A stretch of DNA of 64,000 bases from Phorcysia thermohydrogeniphila (GCF_004339575.1 NZ_SMFV01000004.1:124001-188000), one strand, 5' to 3'; positions 45,531 to 57,167 are shown, numbered from the stretch's first letter. A program made the numbers and translations. The notes: a model not told the origin generated them from the sequence alone.

Positions 45531-46465
45531 TTTTTCCTCGCAAGGACTTTTTTAACCTTCTCAATTATCCCATTTTCATCTAACTTAAAGTAGTGTAGCA
45601 AATCCCATCCCTTACCTGAAAGTCCGAAAACATCAGGAGTGCCAAGCCTCTCCATTGGTACCGGGTAATTCTCCACCAGAACTTCTGCCACTGCAGAACC
45701 AAGACCTCCTACAACCGAGTGCTCTTCAGCCGTAACGACAGCCCCAGTTTTTGAAGCTGACTTAACTACAAGCTCAACATCTATAGGCTTAACGGTCGGC
45801 ATGTGAATCACTTCTACGGAAATTCCCTCCTTCTCAAGGATTTCTGCTGCAAGGAGGGCAAAGGAAGACATCACCCCGTTAGAGATAACTGTTACGTCCT
45901 CTCCTTCCCTTAAAACGTGTCCCTTGCCTATTTCAAACTTGTAGCTTTCATCAAAAATTCTTGGAAACTTTTCCCTTGAAAGCCTTACGTAAAAAGGACC
46001 TTCTGTATAGGCCACCTTCCTTATAACCTGCTTCGTCTCTATATCGTCGGCAGGAACTATTACCCTCATGTTTGGAATACTTCTCATAACGGCAACGTCT
46101 TCAAGAGCCTGATGGCTTGCTCCGTCCTCTCCTACCGTTATTCCACCGTGAGAGCAGACTATCTTAACGTTTAAGTTGGGATAACAGATTGTCTGTCTAA
46201 CGGCCTCCCAAGCCCTTCCTGTCCCGAAAATGGCAAAGGTGCTAACAAAGGGTATTTTGCCGGAAACTGCAAGTCCGGCAGCAACGTTCATCATGTTAAT
46301 CTCTGCAATTCCCATGTTGAAAAATCTTTCAGGAAATACCTTTGCAAACTTTGCAGTCTTTGTAGAACCAGAAAGATCAGCGTCAAGAACGACTATCCTT
46401 TCGTCTTCCCTTCCAAGCTCAACAAGTGTATCTCCATAGGCGTCCCTAAGGCTAACCTTTTCCAT
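45527..46465 (-). CDS. Transketolase, C-terminal subunit
   Basis: Carries the pyrimidine-binding and C-terminal domains of transketolase. The 312 residues show VVLDADLSGST, RFFNMGIAEINMMNVAAGLA (with the catalytic Glu), GITVGEDGASHQALED and the last domain with TAEEHSVVGGLGSAVAEVL. It pairs with the N-terminal subunit encoded 11 bases upstream. Two-gene transketolases are common in archaea and in deep-branching bacteria. It is needed for ribose and erythrose phosphate in an autotroph using the reductive TCA cycle. Confidence 0.93.
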   Translation of the reverse strand: MEKVSLRDAYGDTLVELGREDERIVVLDADLSGSTKTAKFAKVFPERFFNMGIAEINMMNVAAGLAVSGKIPFVSTFAIFGTGRAWEAVRQTICYPNLNVKIVCSHGGITVGEDGASHQALEDVAVMRSIPNMRVIVPADDIETKQVIRKVAYTEGPFYVRLSREKFPRIFDESYKFEIGKGHVLREGEDVTVISNGVMSSFALLAAEILEKEGISVEVIHMPTVKPIDVELVVKSASKTGAVVTAEEHSVVGGLGSAVAEVLVENYPVPMERLGTPDVFGLSGKGWDLLHYFKLDENGIIEKVKKVLARKK

Positions 46466-46476
46466 CTTCTCCTCCT

Positions 46477-47340
46477 CTAAGTAACCTCTCCCAGTTCTTT
46501 AAGGGCTTCCCTTAGAAGGTCTGGAGGTAGAGCCTTACCGTGCCACTCTGCCCTGTTCTCCATAAAGGAAACTCCCTTACCCTTAACAGTCTTAGCGATA
46601 ATCATCGTTGGCTTGTACTTTACGGTATCAGCTTCGTCAAGGGCGTTCCTTATCTCTTTAAAGTCGTGACCATTTATCTCTATAACGTGCCATCCAAAGG
46701 CCTTCCACTTCTCTACTGTGGGGTAGATGGACATAACCTCATCAACCGGCCCATCAATCTGCAGGTTGTTGTTGTCTAAGATAACGCAGAGGTTATCAAG
46801 GTTATAGTGGGATGCTGCCATTGCCGCTTCCCAGACGCTCCCTTCCTGAGCTTCCCCGTCCCCTATCATGCAGTAGACCCTGCTGTCACTCCTATCAAGC
46901 TTTAAAGCCAACGCCATTCCGACGGCAGCACCTATACCGTGTCCAAGAGAACCTGTGCTTATTTCCACTCCGGGAGTTGTAAGCATGCTTGGGTGTCCCT
47001 GAAGGTCTCCCTCAAGGACTCTAAACTCCTTTAACTTCTCAAGGGGGAAGTAACCAGTCCTTGCAAGAACGGAGTAAAGGGCAGGAGAGGAGTGTCCTTT
47101 TGATAGAACAAAGCGGTCTCTCTTTTCCCACTTTGGATTTTCGGGGTTATGTCTCATCTTGTAGTAGTAGAGTGTAACGAGGATATCTGCTGCAGACATT
47201 GAACCACCGGGGTGTCCTGAGTTAACGGCCGTTGTCATCTTGAGAATATCTTTTCTCACTTCCCTTGCGATAGCCCTTAAGGTAACGTCATCTATTTCCC
47301 TGTTCCTCTCAAGGAAAAAGGAAGGCTCAAACCTTATCAT
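46477..47340 (-). CDS. Transketolase, N-terminal subunit
   Basis: Thiamine-diphosphate-binding half of a split transketolase. The 287 residues include NSGHPGGSMSAADI, SKGHSSPALY, GSLGHGIGAAVGMA and the GDGEAQEGSVWEAAMAASHYNLDNL cofactor region. The frame extends upstream to 47424, but the ATG at 47340 has GGAGG six bases ahead and starts just before conserved sequence, so it is my start. The gene works with the adjacent C-terminal subunit and depends on thiamine from thi4-thiC. Confidence 0.93.
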   Translation of the reverse strand: MIRFEPSFFLERNREIDDVTLRAIAREVRKDILKMTTAVNSGHPGGSMSAADILVTLYYYKMRHNPENPKWEKRDRFVLSKGHSSPALYSVLARTGYFPLEKLKEFRVLEGDLQGHPSMLTTPGVEISTGSLGHGIGAAVGMALALKLDRSDSRVYCMIGDGEAQEGSVWEAAMAASHYNLDNLCVILDNNNLQIDGPVDEVMSIYPTVEKWKAFGWHVIEINGHDFKEIRNALDEADTVKYKPTMIIAKTVKGKGVSFMENRAEWHGKALPPDLLREALKELGEVT

Positions 47341-47433
47341 TCGTAACCTCCAAACAGATTCTAATAGGCCTTCTCTCCTCAGAGAGCCAGAAAAAAGATA
47401 GGCCTTTTTAGCAACTTTTAACACTCTTAGGAG

Positions 47434-48819
47434 TTAAAAACCTTCTTCCTCCTTAATTCTCCTTATCTCCTGTTCAACCTGCTCCCTTGCCGTTCCTCCT
47501 ACTATGTTCCTGCTGTTTATAGAGCCTTCAACGCTCATAAGGGAGAGAACGTCCTCCTCAAACTTATCGGAGAACTTCCTAAACTCCTCAAGGGTAAGAT
47601 CCTCAAGGGTCTTTCCGTTATCAAGGCAGTAGGCAACCACTTTCCCAACTATCTCGTGAGCTTCCCTAAATGGAACGCCCTTCTTTGCCAAGTAGTCGGC
47701 AACGTCGGTTGCAAGGGAAAAGCCCTTCTTTGCCTGTTCTCTCATTCTCTCCTTTCTTGGCTTCATGCCTGAGACTATCTTCTCGTTTACCCTTAAGGCC
47801 ATCTTGACAGTATCTATGGCGTCAAAGAGGGGCTCTTTGTCCTCCTGAAGATCCCTGTTGTAGGTAAGGGGTAAACCTTTTAAAACTGTAAGGATTGCAA
47901 TTAAATCCCCGTAAACCCTTCCTGTCTTACCCCTTGTAAGCTCAGAGACGTCTGGGTTTTTCTTTTGGGGCATTATGGAGCTCCCCGTGCAGAAAGCGTC
48001 GGGTAGCTCAATGAAGCCAAACTCTTCAGTTGACCACAGGACAAGCTCCTCAGAAAGCCTTGAAAGGTGCATCATAACCATTGCACAGTTAAAGATTGTC
48101 TCTGCTACAAAGTCCCTGTCGCTAACAGCGTCCATACTGTTCCTTGTAACGCCGTCAAAACCAAGGAGCTCCGCGGTAAACTCCCTATCAAGTGGATAGC
48201 TCGTTCCAGCCAATGCAGCAGAACCCAAAGGGGAAACGTTAACCCTCTTCAGGGTATCTTTAAACCTCTCGGCATCCCTCTTAAACATCTGGTAGTAGGC
48301 AAGCATGTGGTGAGAATAAAGAACCGGCTGGGCAATCTGTAGGTGGGTGTATCCGGGCATCACAACGTCTAAGTTCTCCTCTGCCTGTTTTACGAAGGCC
48401 CTGCGCAGAGCTTTGAGGAGCTCCAGTATCTCCTCAATCTCGTGACGGACGTAAAGCCTTACATCTGTCGCTACTTGGTCGTTCCTTGAACGGCCGGTGT
48501 GGAGCTTTCCTCCAACAGCTCCTATCTTTTCTGTAAGCCTCTTCTCAACGTTCATGTGGACATCTTCAAGCTCTGTCTTCCAGACAAACTCTCCCCTCTC
48601 TATCTCGTCAAGGATTTCCCTTAGTCCAGAAACTACTTTCTCGGCCTCTTCCTTCTTTAGGATTCCCTGCTTTTCAAGCATCTTGACGTGGGCAATACTT
48701 CCGGCTATATCAAAGGGTGCAAGCCTCTTATCGTAGGAGACGGACTCGGTGAACTCCTCAACGAGCTTATCAGTAGACTCTTTAAACCTTCCGCCCCAAG
48801 GCTTTTTACCGCTTGCCAC
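47434..48819 (-). CDS. argH: Argininosuccinate lyase
   Basis: Splits argininosuccinate into arginine and fumarate, the last step of arginine synthesis. The 461 residues show KPWGGRF at the start, [21 protein letters not shown], and the signature [12 protein letters not shown] with the catalytic serine. Intact. First gene of a minus-strand run continuing with the split transketolase. Confidence 0.97.
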   Translation of the reverse strand: MASGKKPWGGRFKESTDKLVEEFTESVSYDKRLAPFDIAGSIAHVKMLEKQGILKKEEAEKVVSGLREILDEIERGEFVWKTELEDVHMNVEKRLTEKIGAVGGKLHTGRSRNDQVATDVRLYVRHEIEEILELLKALRRAFVKQAEENLDVVMPGYTHLQIAQPVLYSHHMLAYYQMFKRDAERFKDTLKRVNVSPLGSAALAGTSYPLDREFTAELLGFDGVTRNSMDAVSDRDFVAETIFNCAMVMMHLSRLSEELVLWSTEEFGFIELPDAFCTGSSIMPQKKNPDVSELTRGKTGRVYGDLIAILTVLKGLPLTYNRDLQEDKEPLFDAIDTVKMALRVNEKIVSGMKPRKERMREQAKKGFSLATDVADYLAKKGVPFREAHEIVGKVVAYCLDNGKTLEDLTLEEFRKFSDKFEEDVLSLMSVEGSINSRNIVGGTAREQVEQEIRRIKEEEGF

Positions 48820-48835
48820 GTTAGACCCCCTTCAC

Positions 48836-50357
<1,522 letters not shown>

Positions 50358-50360
50358 GTG

Positions 50361-50381
50361 GGTGGGTTCTGCCCACCTTTT
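50361..50381 (+). terminator. Intrinsic terminator of guaB
   Basis: GGTGGG (50361-50366) and CCCACC (50372-50377) close a five-base loop, followed by TTTT. It is placed just after the guaB stop. Confidence 0.8.
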
Positions 50382-50383
50382 CA

Positions 50384-50923
50384 CTAAATTGCCACCGTTC
50401 CAAAGTCAACCCCGTAGGTACTTAGGACACTCAGAAACTCTCTATTCATCCTTCCTTTCCACCTATTTAAAGCTATCTGTAAGCCCGTTGGTCTCTTTGG
50501 CTTATAGAGAAGTGACATCCCAGCCTCTTGAGGCGTTCTATCACCCTTTTTCTGGTTGCAACTACTGCAACAGGTTACCAAGTTTTCCCACTCCCACTTT
50601 CCCCCTTTACTCTTTGGGACGATGTGGTCTATCGTTGCTTCACTATCTTTAACAACCTTCCCGCAGTAAGCACAGATAAAGTTGTCCCTTATGAAAACCG
50701 CTCTCCTCGTTGGAGAGGTAGTTTGCCAGTGCCTCATCAGAACGGGAATTCTTATAACCAAAGGAGCTGGATACTCTAATCTAGGCGAAGAAATCGTAAT
50801 GGAGCTATAGTACTCAAGAACTTCACACCTGTTAAGGTAGTCAAGGAGGAAGGCCTTTTTATGGGAGAATATGGTTATCGGAAGGTAGGTCTTATCAAGA
50901 ACAAGGGTTGGGTACAGGACCAT
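50384..50923 (-). CDS. HNH endonuclease-family protein
   Basis: A 179-residue protein with a C-terminal HNH domain: CAYCGK (first zinc pair), TIDHIVPKSKGG (catalytic His), WENLVTCCSSCNQKKG (Asn and second zinc pair). The N-terminal 85 residues are typical of stand-alone bacterial HNH proteins found in many genomes. No methylase, intron or phage genes lie near, so it is not obviously part of restriction or a mobile element. GGGGAG lies six bases before the ATG. Biological role unknown. Confidence 0.88.
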   Translation of the reverse strand: MVLYPTLVLDKTYLPITIFSHKKAFLLDYLNRCEVLEYYSSITISSPRLEYPAPLVIRIPVLMRHWQTTSPTRRAVFIRDNFICAYCGKVVKDSEATIDHIVPKSKGGKWEWENLVTCCSSCNQKKGDRTPQEAGMSLLYKPKRPTGLQIALNRWKGRMNREFLSVLSTYGVDFGTVAI

Positions 50924-50973
50924 GACCGACTCCCCATTACACTTTGTTCAAATTTAATGCTCAGGAGGCTCAG

Positions 50974-51684
50974 GTGGTTACAGAGCTCTTAAAACTCCTT
51001 AAGTCATTTACAGAACAAGAGATTGCACTCCTTGAGTCCAAAGATAGACAGTACAGAGCTCTTAAAAAGCTTTTCTCCGCCATAAAAGAGCCGGAGCTCT
51101 TCTTAAAGCTCGTGGTTGTAAATGCCCTCCTCTCCTACCAGCTCCAGATGAAAGGGGAAGACTACTGGGAAACCTTTTCCCGCTTTTTCTCAAAAAGTCC
51201 CAAACTTGAAAATTTTGAGGAGTTTTTAAAGCTCTACAACAAACGGTTTCTCCCCGCAAAGCTTAAAAGGCTTAAGAAAGTTATCAGGTGCATAGAGAAG
51301 ATAACCGAAGAAAAGAGCATTCTCGCCTTTGGAAATAACCTAAAAGAACTTGTTAGAGAACTCTCCTCCTGTCTAAACCAGAAAGAGGACAGCAAAACAA
51401 TCGTCTTCGCCGCAAAGATGTTTATGTACGGCTACAGAATAGCCTTCGGGGAAGAACCAAAAGGAGCTGATGAGATAGGTATACCTCTTGACTCAAGACT
51501 ATCAAAAATTAACCCAGACAAAAGGTTCTGGGAGGAACTTTCAGAAAAAAGCGGTATTCCTCAGATACACCTTGACGCCGTTTTCTGGATTCCGGCAGGA
51601 ATGAAGGAAGAAGAGATGAAGGAGCTCCCAGAAAACTTAAGGGAAAAGCTGGAGAAGTTACAGCAAATCCTTAGTAGCGGTTGA
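50974..51684 (+). CDS. Archaeal-type 8-oxoguanine DNA glycosylase/AP lyase (AGOG family)
   Basis: Removes 8-oxoguanine from DNA and nicks the backbone. The helix-hairpin-helix glycosylase core shows KTIVFAAKMFMYGYRIAFG, with the likely catalytic lysine in AAKMF, then IPLDSRL with the conserved aspartate, and FWEELSEKSGIPQIHLDAVFWI at the C-terminus, all as in the AGOG family of hyperthermophilic archaea. The frame opens at a TTG (50944), but GTG 50974 has a perfect AGGAGG five bases ahead and is chosen (236 residues). Monocistronic, divergent from the HNH gene. Call is by motif recognition. Confidence 0.8.
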   Translation: MVTELLKLLKSFTEQEIALLESKDRQYRALKKLFSAIKEPELFLKLVVVNALLSYQLQMKGEDYWETFSRFFSKSPKLENFEEFLKLYNKRFLPAKLKRLKKVIRCIEKITEEKSILAFGNNLKELVRELSSCLNQKEDSKTIVFAAKMFMYGYRIAFGEEPKGADEIGIPLDSRLSKINPDKRFWEELSEKSGIPQIHLDAVFWIPAGMKEEEMKELPENLREKLEKLQQILSSG

Positions 51685-51784
51685 CTGGAAGGAATAACAG
51701 CTCTTTGAACAACTTTCAGGTCTAATACGACTACATCCAGAGAAAAGGAGTAAAAGAGAGGGAAATAAAAACAATTCTGCTCAT

Positions 51785-52582
51785 TTACTCCTCCAAGCTG
51801 ATAACGTCGTTCACGGTGTTCTCGTTTACTCTATCATCCTCTGGATTTTGAGAAAGTAGAACAAGGAACTCCTTATTTCCTTTCGGCCCTCTCGGCTTTG
51901 ATAGTGTAAGGTTTTCTGGGTAGAGGCCTATCTCCCTTGAAAAGTTAAGAATCTTTTCAATCGCCCTTTTATGAAGAGAAGGGTCTTTAATAACCCCTTT
52001 TCCCCTATCAACCTCCCTTTTTGTCAGCTCAAACTGGGGCTTAATCAGGGCTACTATTTTCCCGCAAGGCTTTAAAAATTGCTTTACGACTGGAAGAATT
52101 TTGGTGAGAGAAATAAACGAAACATCAACAACTACAAGGTCAACCTTCTCCGGAACTTCCTTATCCGTAAGATACCTTGCATTAAAGCCCTCTATTGAAA
52201 CCACCCTTGGGTCGTTTCTCAGCTTCCAGTCAAGCTGTCCTTTGCCAACGTCAACGGCGTAAACCTTCTCTGCACCGTATTGAAGGAGGCAGTCGGTAAA
52301 CCCTCCAGTTGAAGCACCAACGTCAAGGCAGGTAAATCCCCTAACGTCAAGGTTAAAGGCCTTTATAGCCGTTTCCAGCTTAAGGCCACCGCGGGAAACG
52401 TAGGGAATGTCCTCTCCCTTTATTTCTATCTTGGCGTCTAAGGGGACAGAAGCCCCCGCCTTATCTACAACTTTCCCGTCAACGAGAATCTTCCCGGCCA
52501 TTATGAGGGCTTTCGCCCTCTCCCTGCTCTTTACAAGTCCCCTCTCAACGAGGAGCTTATCAAGCCTTCCTTTACCTGCCAT
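51785..52582 (-). CDS. tlyA: TlyA-family rRNA 2'-O-methyltransferase
   Basis: An N-terminal S4 RNA-binding domain (GRLDKLLVERGLVKSRERAK) is joined to an FtsJ/RrmJ-like methyltransferase with CLDVGASTGGFTDCLLQ (cofactor) and the K-D-K-E type residues (DVSFISLTKIL, ALIKPQFE). The family 2'-O-methylates C1409 of 16S and in some species C1920 of 23S rRNA; older annotation as hemolysin is misleading. The frame opens at TTG 52597, but ATG 52582 (MAGKGRLDK) gives the normal start, 265 residues. It is followed by a gap of about 100 bases without features and preceded by serA. Confidence 0.9.
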   Translation of the reverse strand: MAGKGRLDKLLVERGLVKSRERAKALIMAGKILVDGKVVDKAGASVPLDAKIEIKGEDIPYVSRGGLKLETAIKAFNLDVRGFTCLDVGASTGGFTDCLLQYGAEKVYAVDVGKGQLDWKLRNDPRVVSIEGFNARYLTDKEVPEKVDLVVVDVSFISLTKILPVVKQFLKPCGKIVALIKPQFELTKREVDRGKGVIKDPSLHKRAIEKILNFSREIGLYPENLTLSKPRGPKGNKEFLVLLSQNPEDDRVNENTVNDVISLEE

Positions 52583-52604
52583 TACCAACAGTTCCAAGAA
52601 TTAA

Positions 52605-54203
52605 CTAAAGATTTATCTGCTTAACCTCTAGTATCTCAGGAATGCCCTTTATCTCCCCAATTGCCTCCGGTGGAACGTCGTCGTCCACCAAGATAACTCC
52701 TTTTGCCTCTTTACCCTTTTCCATCCTTCCAAGCTGGAAGCCGGCAATGTTCACGTTGTACCTACCAAGGATTGAGCCAAGCTTCCCTATTACGCCGGGA
52801 ACGTCAAAGTTCTTGATGAGGAGAAGTTTGCCTTCTGGTGTAAGGTCAAAGAGGAATCCATTAATCTCAACAATCTTTGGAAACTTCTCATCCATAACCG
52901 TTCCGGCAATAGAGAACTCTCCACTTTCGGACTTACAGGTTACCCTTATGAGCTTCTTAAAGTTTATGCCCTCAGGTCTTTTAACCTCTACTATGGAAAT
53001 GCCCTTCTCCTTTGCAAGGAAGGGAGCGTTTATGAGGTTAACCGGTATATCAACCATCTTCTGCAAGAAACCTTTAAGGAAGGCAGTCGTAAGGGGCTTT
53101 GTATCCTCTGAAATCTCTCCCCTGAACTCAAGGACAATCTCCTTAGAACGTGAGCAGGCAACCTGAACGGCAAAGAGTCCGAGCTTTTCGGCAAGGTCCA
53201 TAAAGGGCTTTAACACCTTCGCGGCAGCAGTGTCCTCGTAAGGAGCGTTAACTGCAAACTCTACCTCTTCTCCCCTTAAGGCGGCAAGAACCTGATTTGC
53301 AATTATTACAGCTACGTTTGTCTGGGACTCGTAGGTGTTAGCTCCAATGTGGGGAGTTACGATGATGTTTGGAGCGTCAAGGAGGATGTTGTCAGTTGCG
53401 GGCTCTTTGGAGAAGACGTCAACTGCAGCAGCCCTTACCTTACCACTAACTAAGGCATCGTAGAGGTCTTTCTCGTTTATTATTCCTCCCCTTGCGATGT
53501 TGAGGATTATAACGCCGTCCTTCATCTTCTCTATTTCTTTCTTGGTTATCATGTTCTTTGTCTCTTCGGTCAGGGGAGTGTGAACCGTTATGATGTCGGA
53601 GCGCCTTAGGAGCTCCTCAAGGTCGTCAACAAGTTCAACCCCAAGCCTTTCGGCCTTTTCCCTCTTTATATAGGGGTCGTAGGCTATCACCTTCATATCA
53701 AAGGCTTTAGCCCTTATACCTACGCGAGAACCTATCCTTCCAAAGCCGATTATTCCAAGGGTCTTACCGGCAAGCTCAACACCCATAAACTTCTTCCTTT
53801 CCCACTTCCTCTCTTCCTTTAAGGACTTGTGAGCATAAGGAATTAGCCTTGCGGCGGCAATCATCATTCCCATTGTGTGTTCTGTGGCCGCCAAGGTGTT
53901 ACCGGTTGGGGCGTTTACAACCAAGATTCCCCTGCGGGAAGCTGCGTTAAGGTCAATGTTGTCAACTCCAACCCCTGCCCTTCCTACAACTTTCAGCCTC
54001 TTTGCCCTTTCTAATAACTCTTCCGTTACGGGAGTTCCGCTACGGGTAATGAGGGCGTCGTACTCAGGGATTATTTCTAAGATCTTTTCAAAGTCCCTAA
54101 AGAGCTCCGGCTCGTAGGTTACCTCAATGTCGGGCTGGCTCTTAAGGAGCTCTATTCCGGCCTCTGCTATGTGCTCTGTAATGAGAACTTTATATACAGA
54201 CAT
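52605..54203 (-). CDS. serA: D-3-phosphoglycerate dehydrogenase
   Basis: First step of serine synthesis. The 532 residues are of the long type: substrate-binding domain, Rossmann domain with LGIIGFGRIGSRVG (about 147-160) and catalytic Arg/Glu/His (NIARGGIINE, VTPHIGANT), an intervening allosteric-substrate-binding domain (about 315-450), and a C-terminal ACT domain (NFDVPGVIGKLGSILG) that may bind serine. Conserved start VLITEHIAEAG. Lies between truD and tlyA. Confidence 0.97.
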   Translation of the reverse strand: MSVYKVLITEHIAEAGIELLKSQPDIEVTYEPELFRDFEKILEIIPEYDALITRSGTPVTEELLERAKRLKVVGRAGVGVDNIDLNAASRRGILVVNAPTGNTLAATEHTMGMMIAAARLIPYAHKSLKEERKWERKKFMGVELAGKTLGIIGFGRIGSRVGIRAKAFDMKVIAYDPYIKREKAERLGVELVDDLEELLRRSDIITVHTPLTEETKNMITKKEIEKMKDGVIILNIARGGIINEKDLYDALVSGKVRAAAVDVFSKEPATDNILLDAPNIIVTPHIGANTYESQTNVAVIIANQVLAALRGEEVEFAVNAPYEDTAAAKVLKPFMDLAEKLGLFAVQVACSRSKEIVLEFRGEISEDTKPLTTAFLKGFLQKMVDIPVNLINAPFLAKEKGISIVEVKRPEGINFKKLIRVTCKSESGEFSIAGTVMDEKFPKIVEINGFLFDLTPEGKLLLIKNFDVPGVIGKLGSILGRYNVNIAGFQLGRMEKGKEAKGVILVDDDVPPEAIGEIKGIPEILEVKQINL

Positions 54204-54239
54204 TCCTTCTCAACCTCCTTAAACTCTTTAGTGAGTGGA

Positions 54240-55313
54240 TTATACTGCATCAAGGAGAAACCTTAGGACGTTCGTCGCGTAAGCCCCGGAGGGGAGGAAA
54301 AAGGAAAGCCTTATCCCATCCACGCCCTTAGAAAGTTTAAAGTCCTTAACAGGGACAAAAGTCCTGCGTGAGAAACTATGAAAGAGTTTAGAGTAACTTT
54401 TCATTTCTTCCCTTTTAATTCCAATTTCCCTTAGCTTACTCTCGTAGAAGGGAACAGAAACTTCTGGATGGAACACCGGAAGGGTTTCCGGAATCTCAAC
54501 TTTCTCTAAAGGAAAGAGCATATCTCCTAACTTGTACCTAAACCTTACGAATTTACACGTCTTAGACTGGATTAACTCTTTAAGCCACTCGTTGAAAAGA
54601 AAACTCTGGAAAACGTTAAACTGAAACTCAATCTCTGAAGGAGGAATTAAGTTAAAAGCCTCTTTTAGTCTATCAGGGTTTTTTCTCAGGAAATTGGCTA
54701 CCATCTTTCTCCAGCCTGTAAGAAACTTTTCGGCCGTCCCGTAATCCCCTTTTAAGAAAGCTCTTTTACCTTTACGGCTCCTTGAACCCTCCCAGCCGGC
54801 AGGTTTAAAGAGGTAGAGAAGAGCTCCCTCTAAATCTCCCTTAGCAATGTACTCCACAAAGAAGGTATTACCCCTTACCGGAGTAAACCTCTGCTCACCG
54901 TAGTAGTTCGGAATTCCGTAAGTTTTCAGAACATTTACTCTCTCCTCTGGAGGGAAAGGAGCTCCCCTTACAGTTATCCTGAAAAAGTTTCCTGCAACTT
55001 CTGAAGGGTTTAAAGGTTTATTTCTCCTTCCTGCAAAGGTAAGCTTTAAGTTTGGGAAGGATAGCTCTTTTAACCTGAACTTCTCAGGAACGGCTATGAA
55101 CTGAACAGTAACGGCGTTTTTGTCCTTTAAACCTCCTTTTGAAATTACTTTTACGGGAACTCTACAAAGGTTAGCAACTTTTCTTATCGCCTCTTCCGTC
55201 TCAAGTCCCTTTTTCCAGAGCTTATAGACCAGAAAAGCCCCTTCCTTCTTAAGGGGCTCTTTTAAGACTTCTGTAACTTCAAAATCTTCAGGCTTTTGTT
55301 TTATTTTCGCCAA
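54240..55313 (-). CDS. truD: tRNA pseudouridine-13 synthase TruD
   Basis: Isomerises U13 in tRNA. 357 residues: KQKPEDFEVTEVL start, the catalytic aspartate in GGLKDKNAVTVQ, NYYGEQRF, then an inserted TRUD domain and FQSFLFNEWL. All family markers are present, with the shorter insertion usual in thermophiles. Five bases from the rfaE2 stop. Confidence 0.94.
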   Translation of the reverse strand: MAKIKQKPEDFEVTEVLKEPLKKEGAFLVYKLWKKGLETEEAIRKVANLCRVPVKVISKGGLKDKNAVTVQFIAVPEKFRLKELSFPNLKLTFAGRRNKPLNPSEVAGNFFRITVRGAPFPPEERVNVLKTYGIPNYYGEQRFTPVRGNTFFVEYIAKGDLEGALLYLFKPAGWEGSRSRKGKRAFLKGDYGTAEKFLTGWRKMVANFLRKNPDRLKEAFNLIPPSEIEFQFNVFQSFLFNEWLKELIQSKTCKFVRFRYKLGDMLFPLEKVEIPETLPVFHPEVSVPFYESKLREIGIKREEMKSYSKLFHSFSRRTFVPVKDFKLSKGVDGIRLSFFLPSGAYATNVLRFLLDAV

Positions 55314-55317
55314 CCTT

Positions 55318-55791
55318 TTAGTCCCGACAGTACCTTTCCTTTATTCTCTCTATTATTTTTGTAGTTGAAATGTCATACTCAAAGGGAATTCTCTCTACCC
55401 TTTCGGCAAACTCCCTTCCGACAATCTTTTCAAGTTCCCAGTCCGCCCCCTTAACAAGAACGTGAGGCCTAACAGTTTTAATCACTTCATAAGGAGTATC
55501 GTCCTCAAATATAAAAACGTAGTCCACAGCCTTAAGACCTATTAAAACCCTTGCCCTGTAACTTTCTGGAACTATTGGGCGCCTCTCCCCTTTTATCCTC
55601 CTTATAGAGCTATCGCTGTTCATTCCGACTATCAGAACATTCCCAAAGGACTTGGCCTTTTCCAAGTAGTCAACATGACCGGCGTGAAGTATGTCAAAGC
55701 ACCCGTTTGTGAAAACTATCCTTTTCCTCTGAGACTTTAAGTCCTCAACGAGCTTTTTTAATTCCTCTATGTCCCTAATAATCCTGCTCAA
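55318..55791 (-). CDS. rfaE2: ADP-heptose-pathway adenylyltransferase (RfaE2/HldE C-domain type)
   Basis: Nucleotidyltransferase adding AMP to heptose-1-phosphate for lipopolysaccharide core. 157 residues with [17 protein letters not shown] (HxGH-type motif), [14 protein letters not shown], and the [10 protein letters not shown] (ISTT) C-terminal signature. It is a stand-alone domain; the kinase half (RfaE1) must be elsewhere. The related enzymes for glycerol-3-phosphate or ethanolamine phosphate are less likely given [13 protein letters not shown]. Its presence implies an LPS-type outer membrane. Confidence 0.9.
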   Translation of the reverse strand: MSRIIRDIEELKKLVEDLKSQRKRIVFTNGCFDILHAGHVDYLEKAKSFGNVLIVGMNSDSSIRRIKGERRPIVPESYRARVLIGLKAVDYVFIFEDDTPYEVIKTVRPHVLVKGADWELEKIVGREFAERVERIPFEYDISTTKIIERIKERYCRD

Positions 55792-55850
55792 AGCACCTCT
55801 CCAGACTAAATTTCTCTTTTAAAGCTAAGTCTATTTTAAAGGAGAAGAAA

Positions 55851-57167
55851 TTGAAAGGAAAGGAAGTTATAAACGTAATTGGAGCTGGGCTTGCAGGGGT
55901 TGAAGCTGCTTGGAGGATAGCCCAAAGTGGCCACAAGGTTAGACTCTTTGAGATGAGACCGAAGAAGACAACCCCTGCCCACAAGACGGACAAGTTTGCA
56001 GAGCTCGTCTGCAGTAACACCCTCGGCGGGAAGGAGCTAACGACCCCAAGGGGACTTTTAAAGGCTGAGATGGAGCTCCTTGACTCCTTAGTCGTTGAAG
56101 CTGCCAAGAAAACGGAAGTTCCGGCAGGGGGAGCTCTCGCCGTAGATAGGGATAAGTTCGCAGACTACATAACAGAAAAAATAGAAAACCATCCAAATAT
56201 TGAGGTAATAAGGGAAGAGGTAAAAGAGATACCGGAAGAGGGAATAACGATTGTCGCGACTGGCCCTCTTACCTCAGATGAATTTTCTGAATACTTAAGG
56301 AACTACTTGGGAGAGAAGGAGCTCTACTTCTACGACGCAATTTCGCCGATAGTCTATGCAGACACGATTGACTACTCAAAGTGCTTCTGGGGCTCCCGTT
56401 ACGGGAAAGGTGGAGACGACTACCTAAACTGTCCCATGACGGAAGAGGAGTACGAGAGGTTCTACAACACCCTGATGGAGGCCGAAAAAGTTCCCCTTAA
56501 GGACTTTGAGAAGGCCTGCTACTTTGAAGGCTGCATGCCAATAGAAGAAATGGCAGAGAGGGGAAAGCAGACGCTACTTTTTGGGCCTTTAAGGCCTGTC
56601 GGAATTATTGACCCGAGAACCGGAAAACAGCCCTTTGCCGTAGTCCAGCTCAGGAAAGAGAACAAGGAAGGAACGCTACTAAACCTTGTCGGCTTCCAGA
56701 CAAAGCTCAAATACCCAGAGCAGAAAAGGGTTTTCAGACTTATACCCGGCCTTGAAAATGCCGAGTTCGCCCGTTACGGAAGTATCCACAGGAACACATT
56801 TATAAACTCCCCTAAGCTCCTCCTGAGAACTCTCCAGTTAAAGAAGAACCCAAAAGTCCTATTTGCCGGTCAGATAACCGGCGTGGAAGGTTACCCCGAG
56901 TCGGCCGCAAGCGGTATCATAGCCGGAATGAACGCAGTTAGACTCCTTGAGGGTAAAACCCCAGTCTACCCTCCAGAGACAACGATGATAGGCGCTTTGC
57001 TAAAATACATCACCGAAGCTGACCCCAAGAGCTTTCAACCAATGAACGCAAACTTTGGCCTTCTCCCTCCACCGGAAAAGAGAATAAGGGGGAAGAAAGA
57101 GAGAAGGGCTTACTTAGCAGAAAAAGCCTTGAAGGACATGAAAGAATGGTTAAAAGAGCTGTCCTGA
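55851..57167 (+). CDS. trmFO: Methylenetetrahydrofolate-tRNA-(uracil-5-)-methyltransferase
   Basis: Flavoenzyme that makes m5U54 in the T-loop of tRNA using folate instead of SAM. The 438 residues have the FAD motif [16 protein letters not shown] (about 7-22), [22 protein letters not shown] with a conserved Cys, and [15 protein letters not shown]. It starts at TTG with GGAG six bases ahead. Divergent from rfaE2. Overlaps the LysM gene by 22 bases. Confidence 0.96.
   Translation: MKGKEVINVIGAGLAGVEAAWRIAQSGHKVRLFEMRPKKTTPAHKTDKFAELVCSNTLGGKELTTPRGLLKAEMELLDSLVVEAAKKTEVPAGGALAVDRDKFADYITEKIENHPNIEVIREEVKEIPEEGITIVATGPLTSDEFSEYLRNYLGEKELYFYDAISPIVYADTIDYSKCFWGSRYGKGGDDYLNCPMTEEEYERFYNTLMEAEKVPLKDFEKACYFEGCMPIEEMAERGKQTLLFGPLRPVGIIDPRTGKQPFAVVQLRKENKEGTLLNLVGFQTKLKYPEQKRVFRLIPGLENAEFARYGSIHRNTFINSPKLLLRTLQLKKNPKVLFAGQITGVEGYPESAASGIIAGMNAVRLLEGKTPVYPPETTMIGALLKYITEADPKSFQPMNANFGLLPPPEKRIRGKKERRAYLAEKALKDMKEWLKELS

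Noticed and set aside
50384-50923. HNH protein as part of a restriction, intron or phage system
   Set aside because: No methylase, integrase, intron structure or defence genes lie near it; neighbours are guaB and a DNA glycosylase.
51722-51740. TAATACGACT tract resembling the start of a T7 promoter
   Set aside because: The match ends after ten bases and there is no phage context; chance is adequate.
51747-51791. 8-bp inverted repeat GGAGTAAA/TTTACTCC downstream of AGOG
   Set aside because: The loop is about 29 bases and there is no T-run; one arm overlaps the tlyA stop. Not convincing as terminator or operator.
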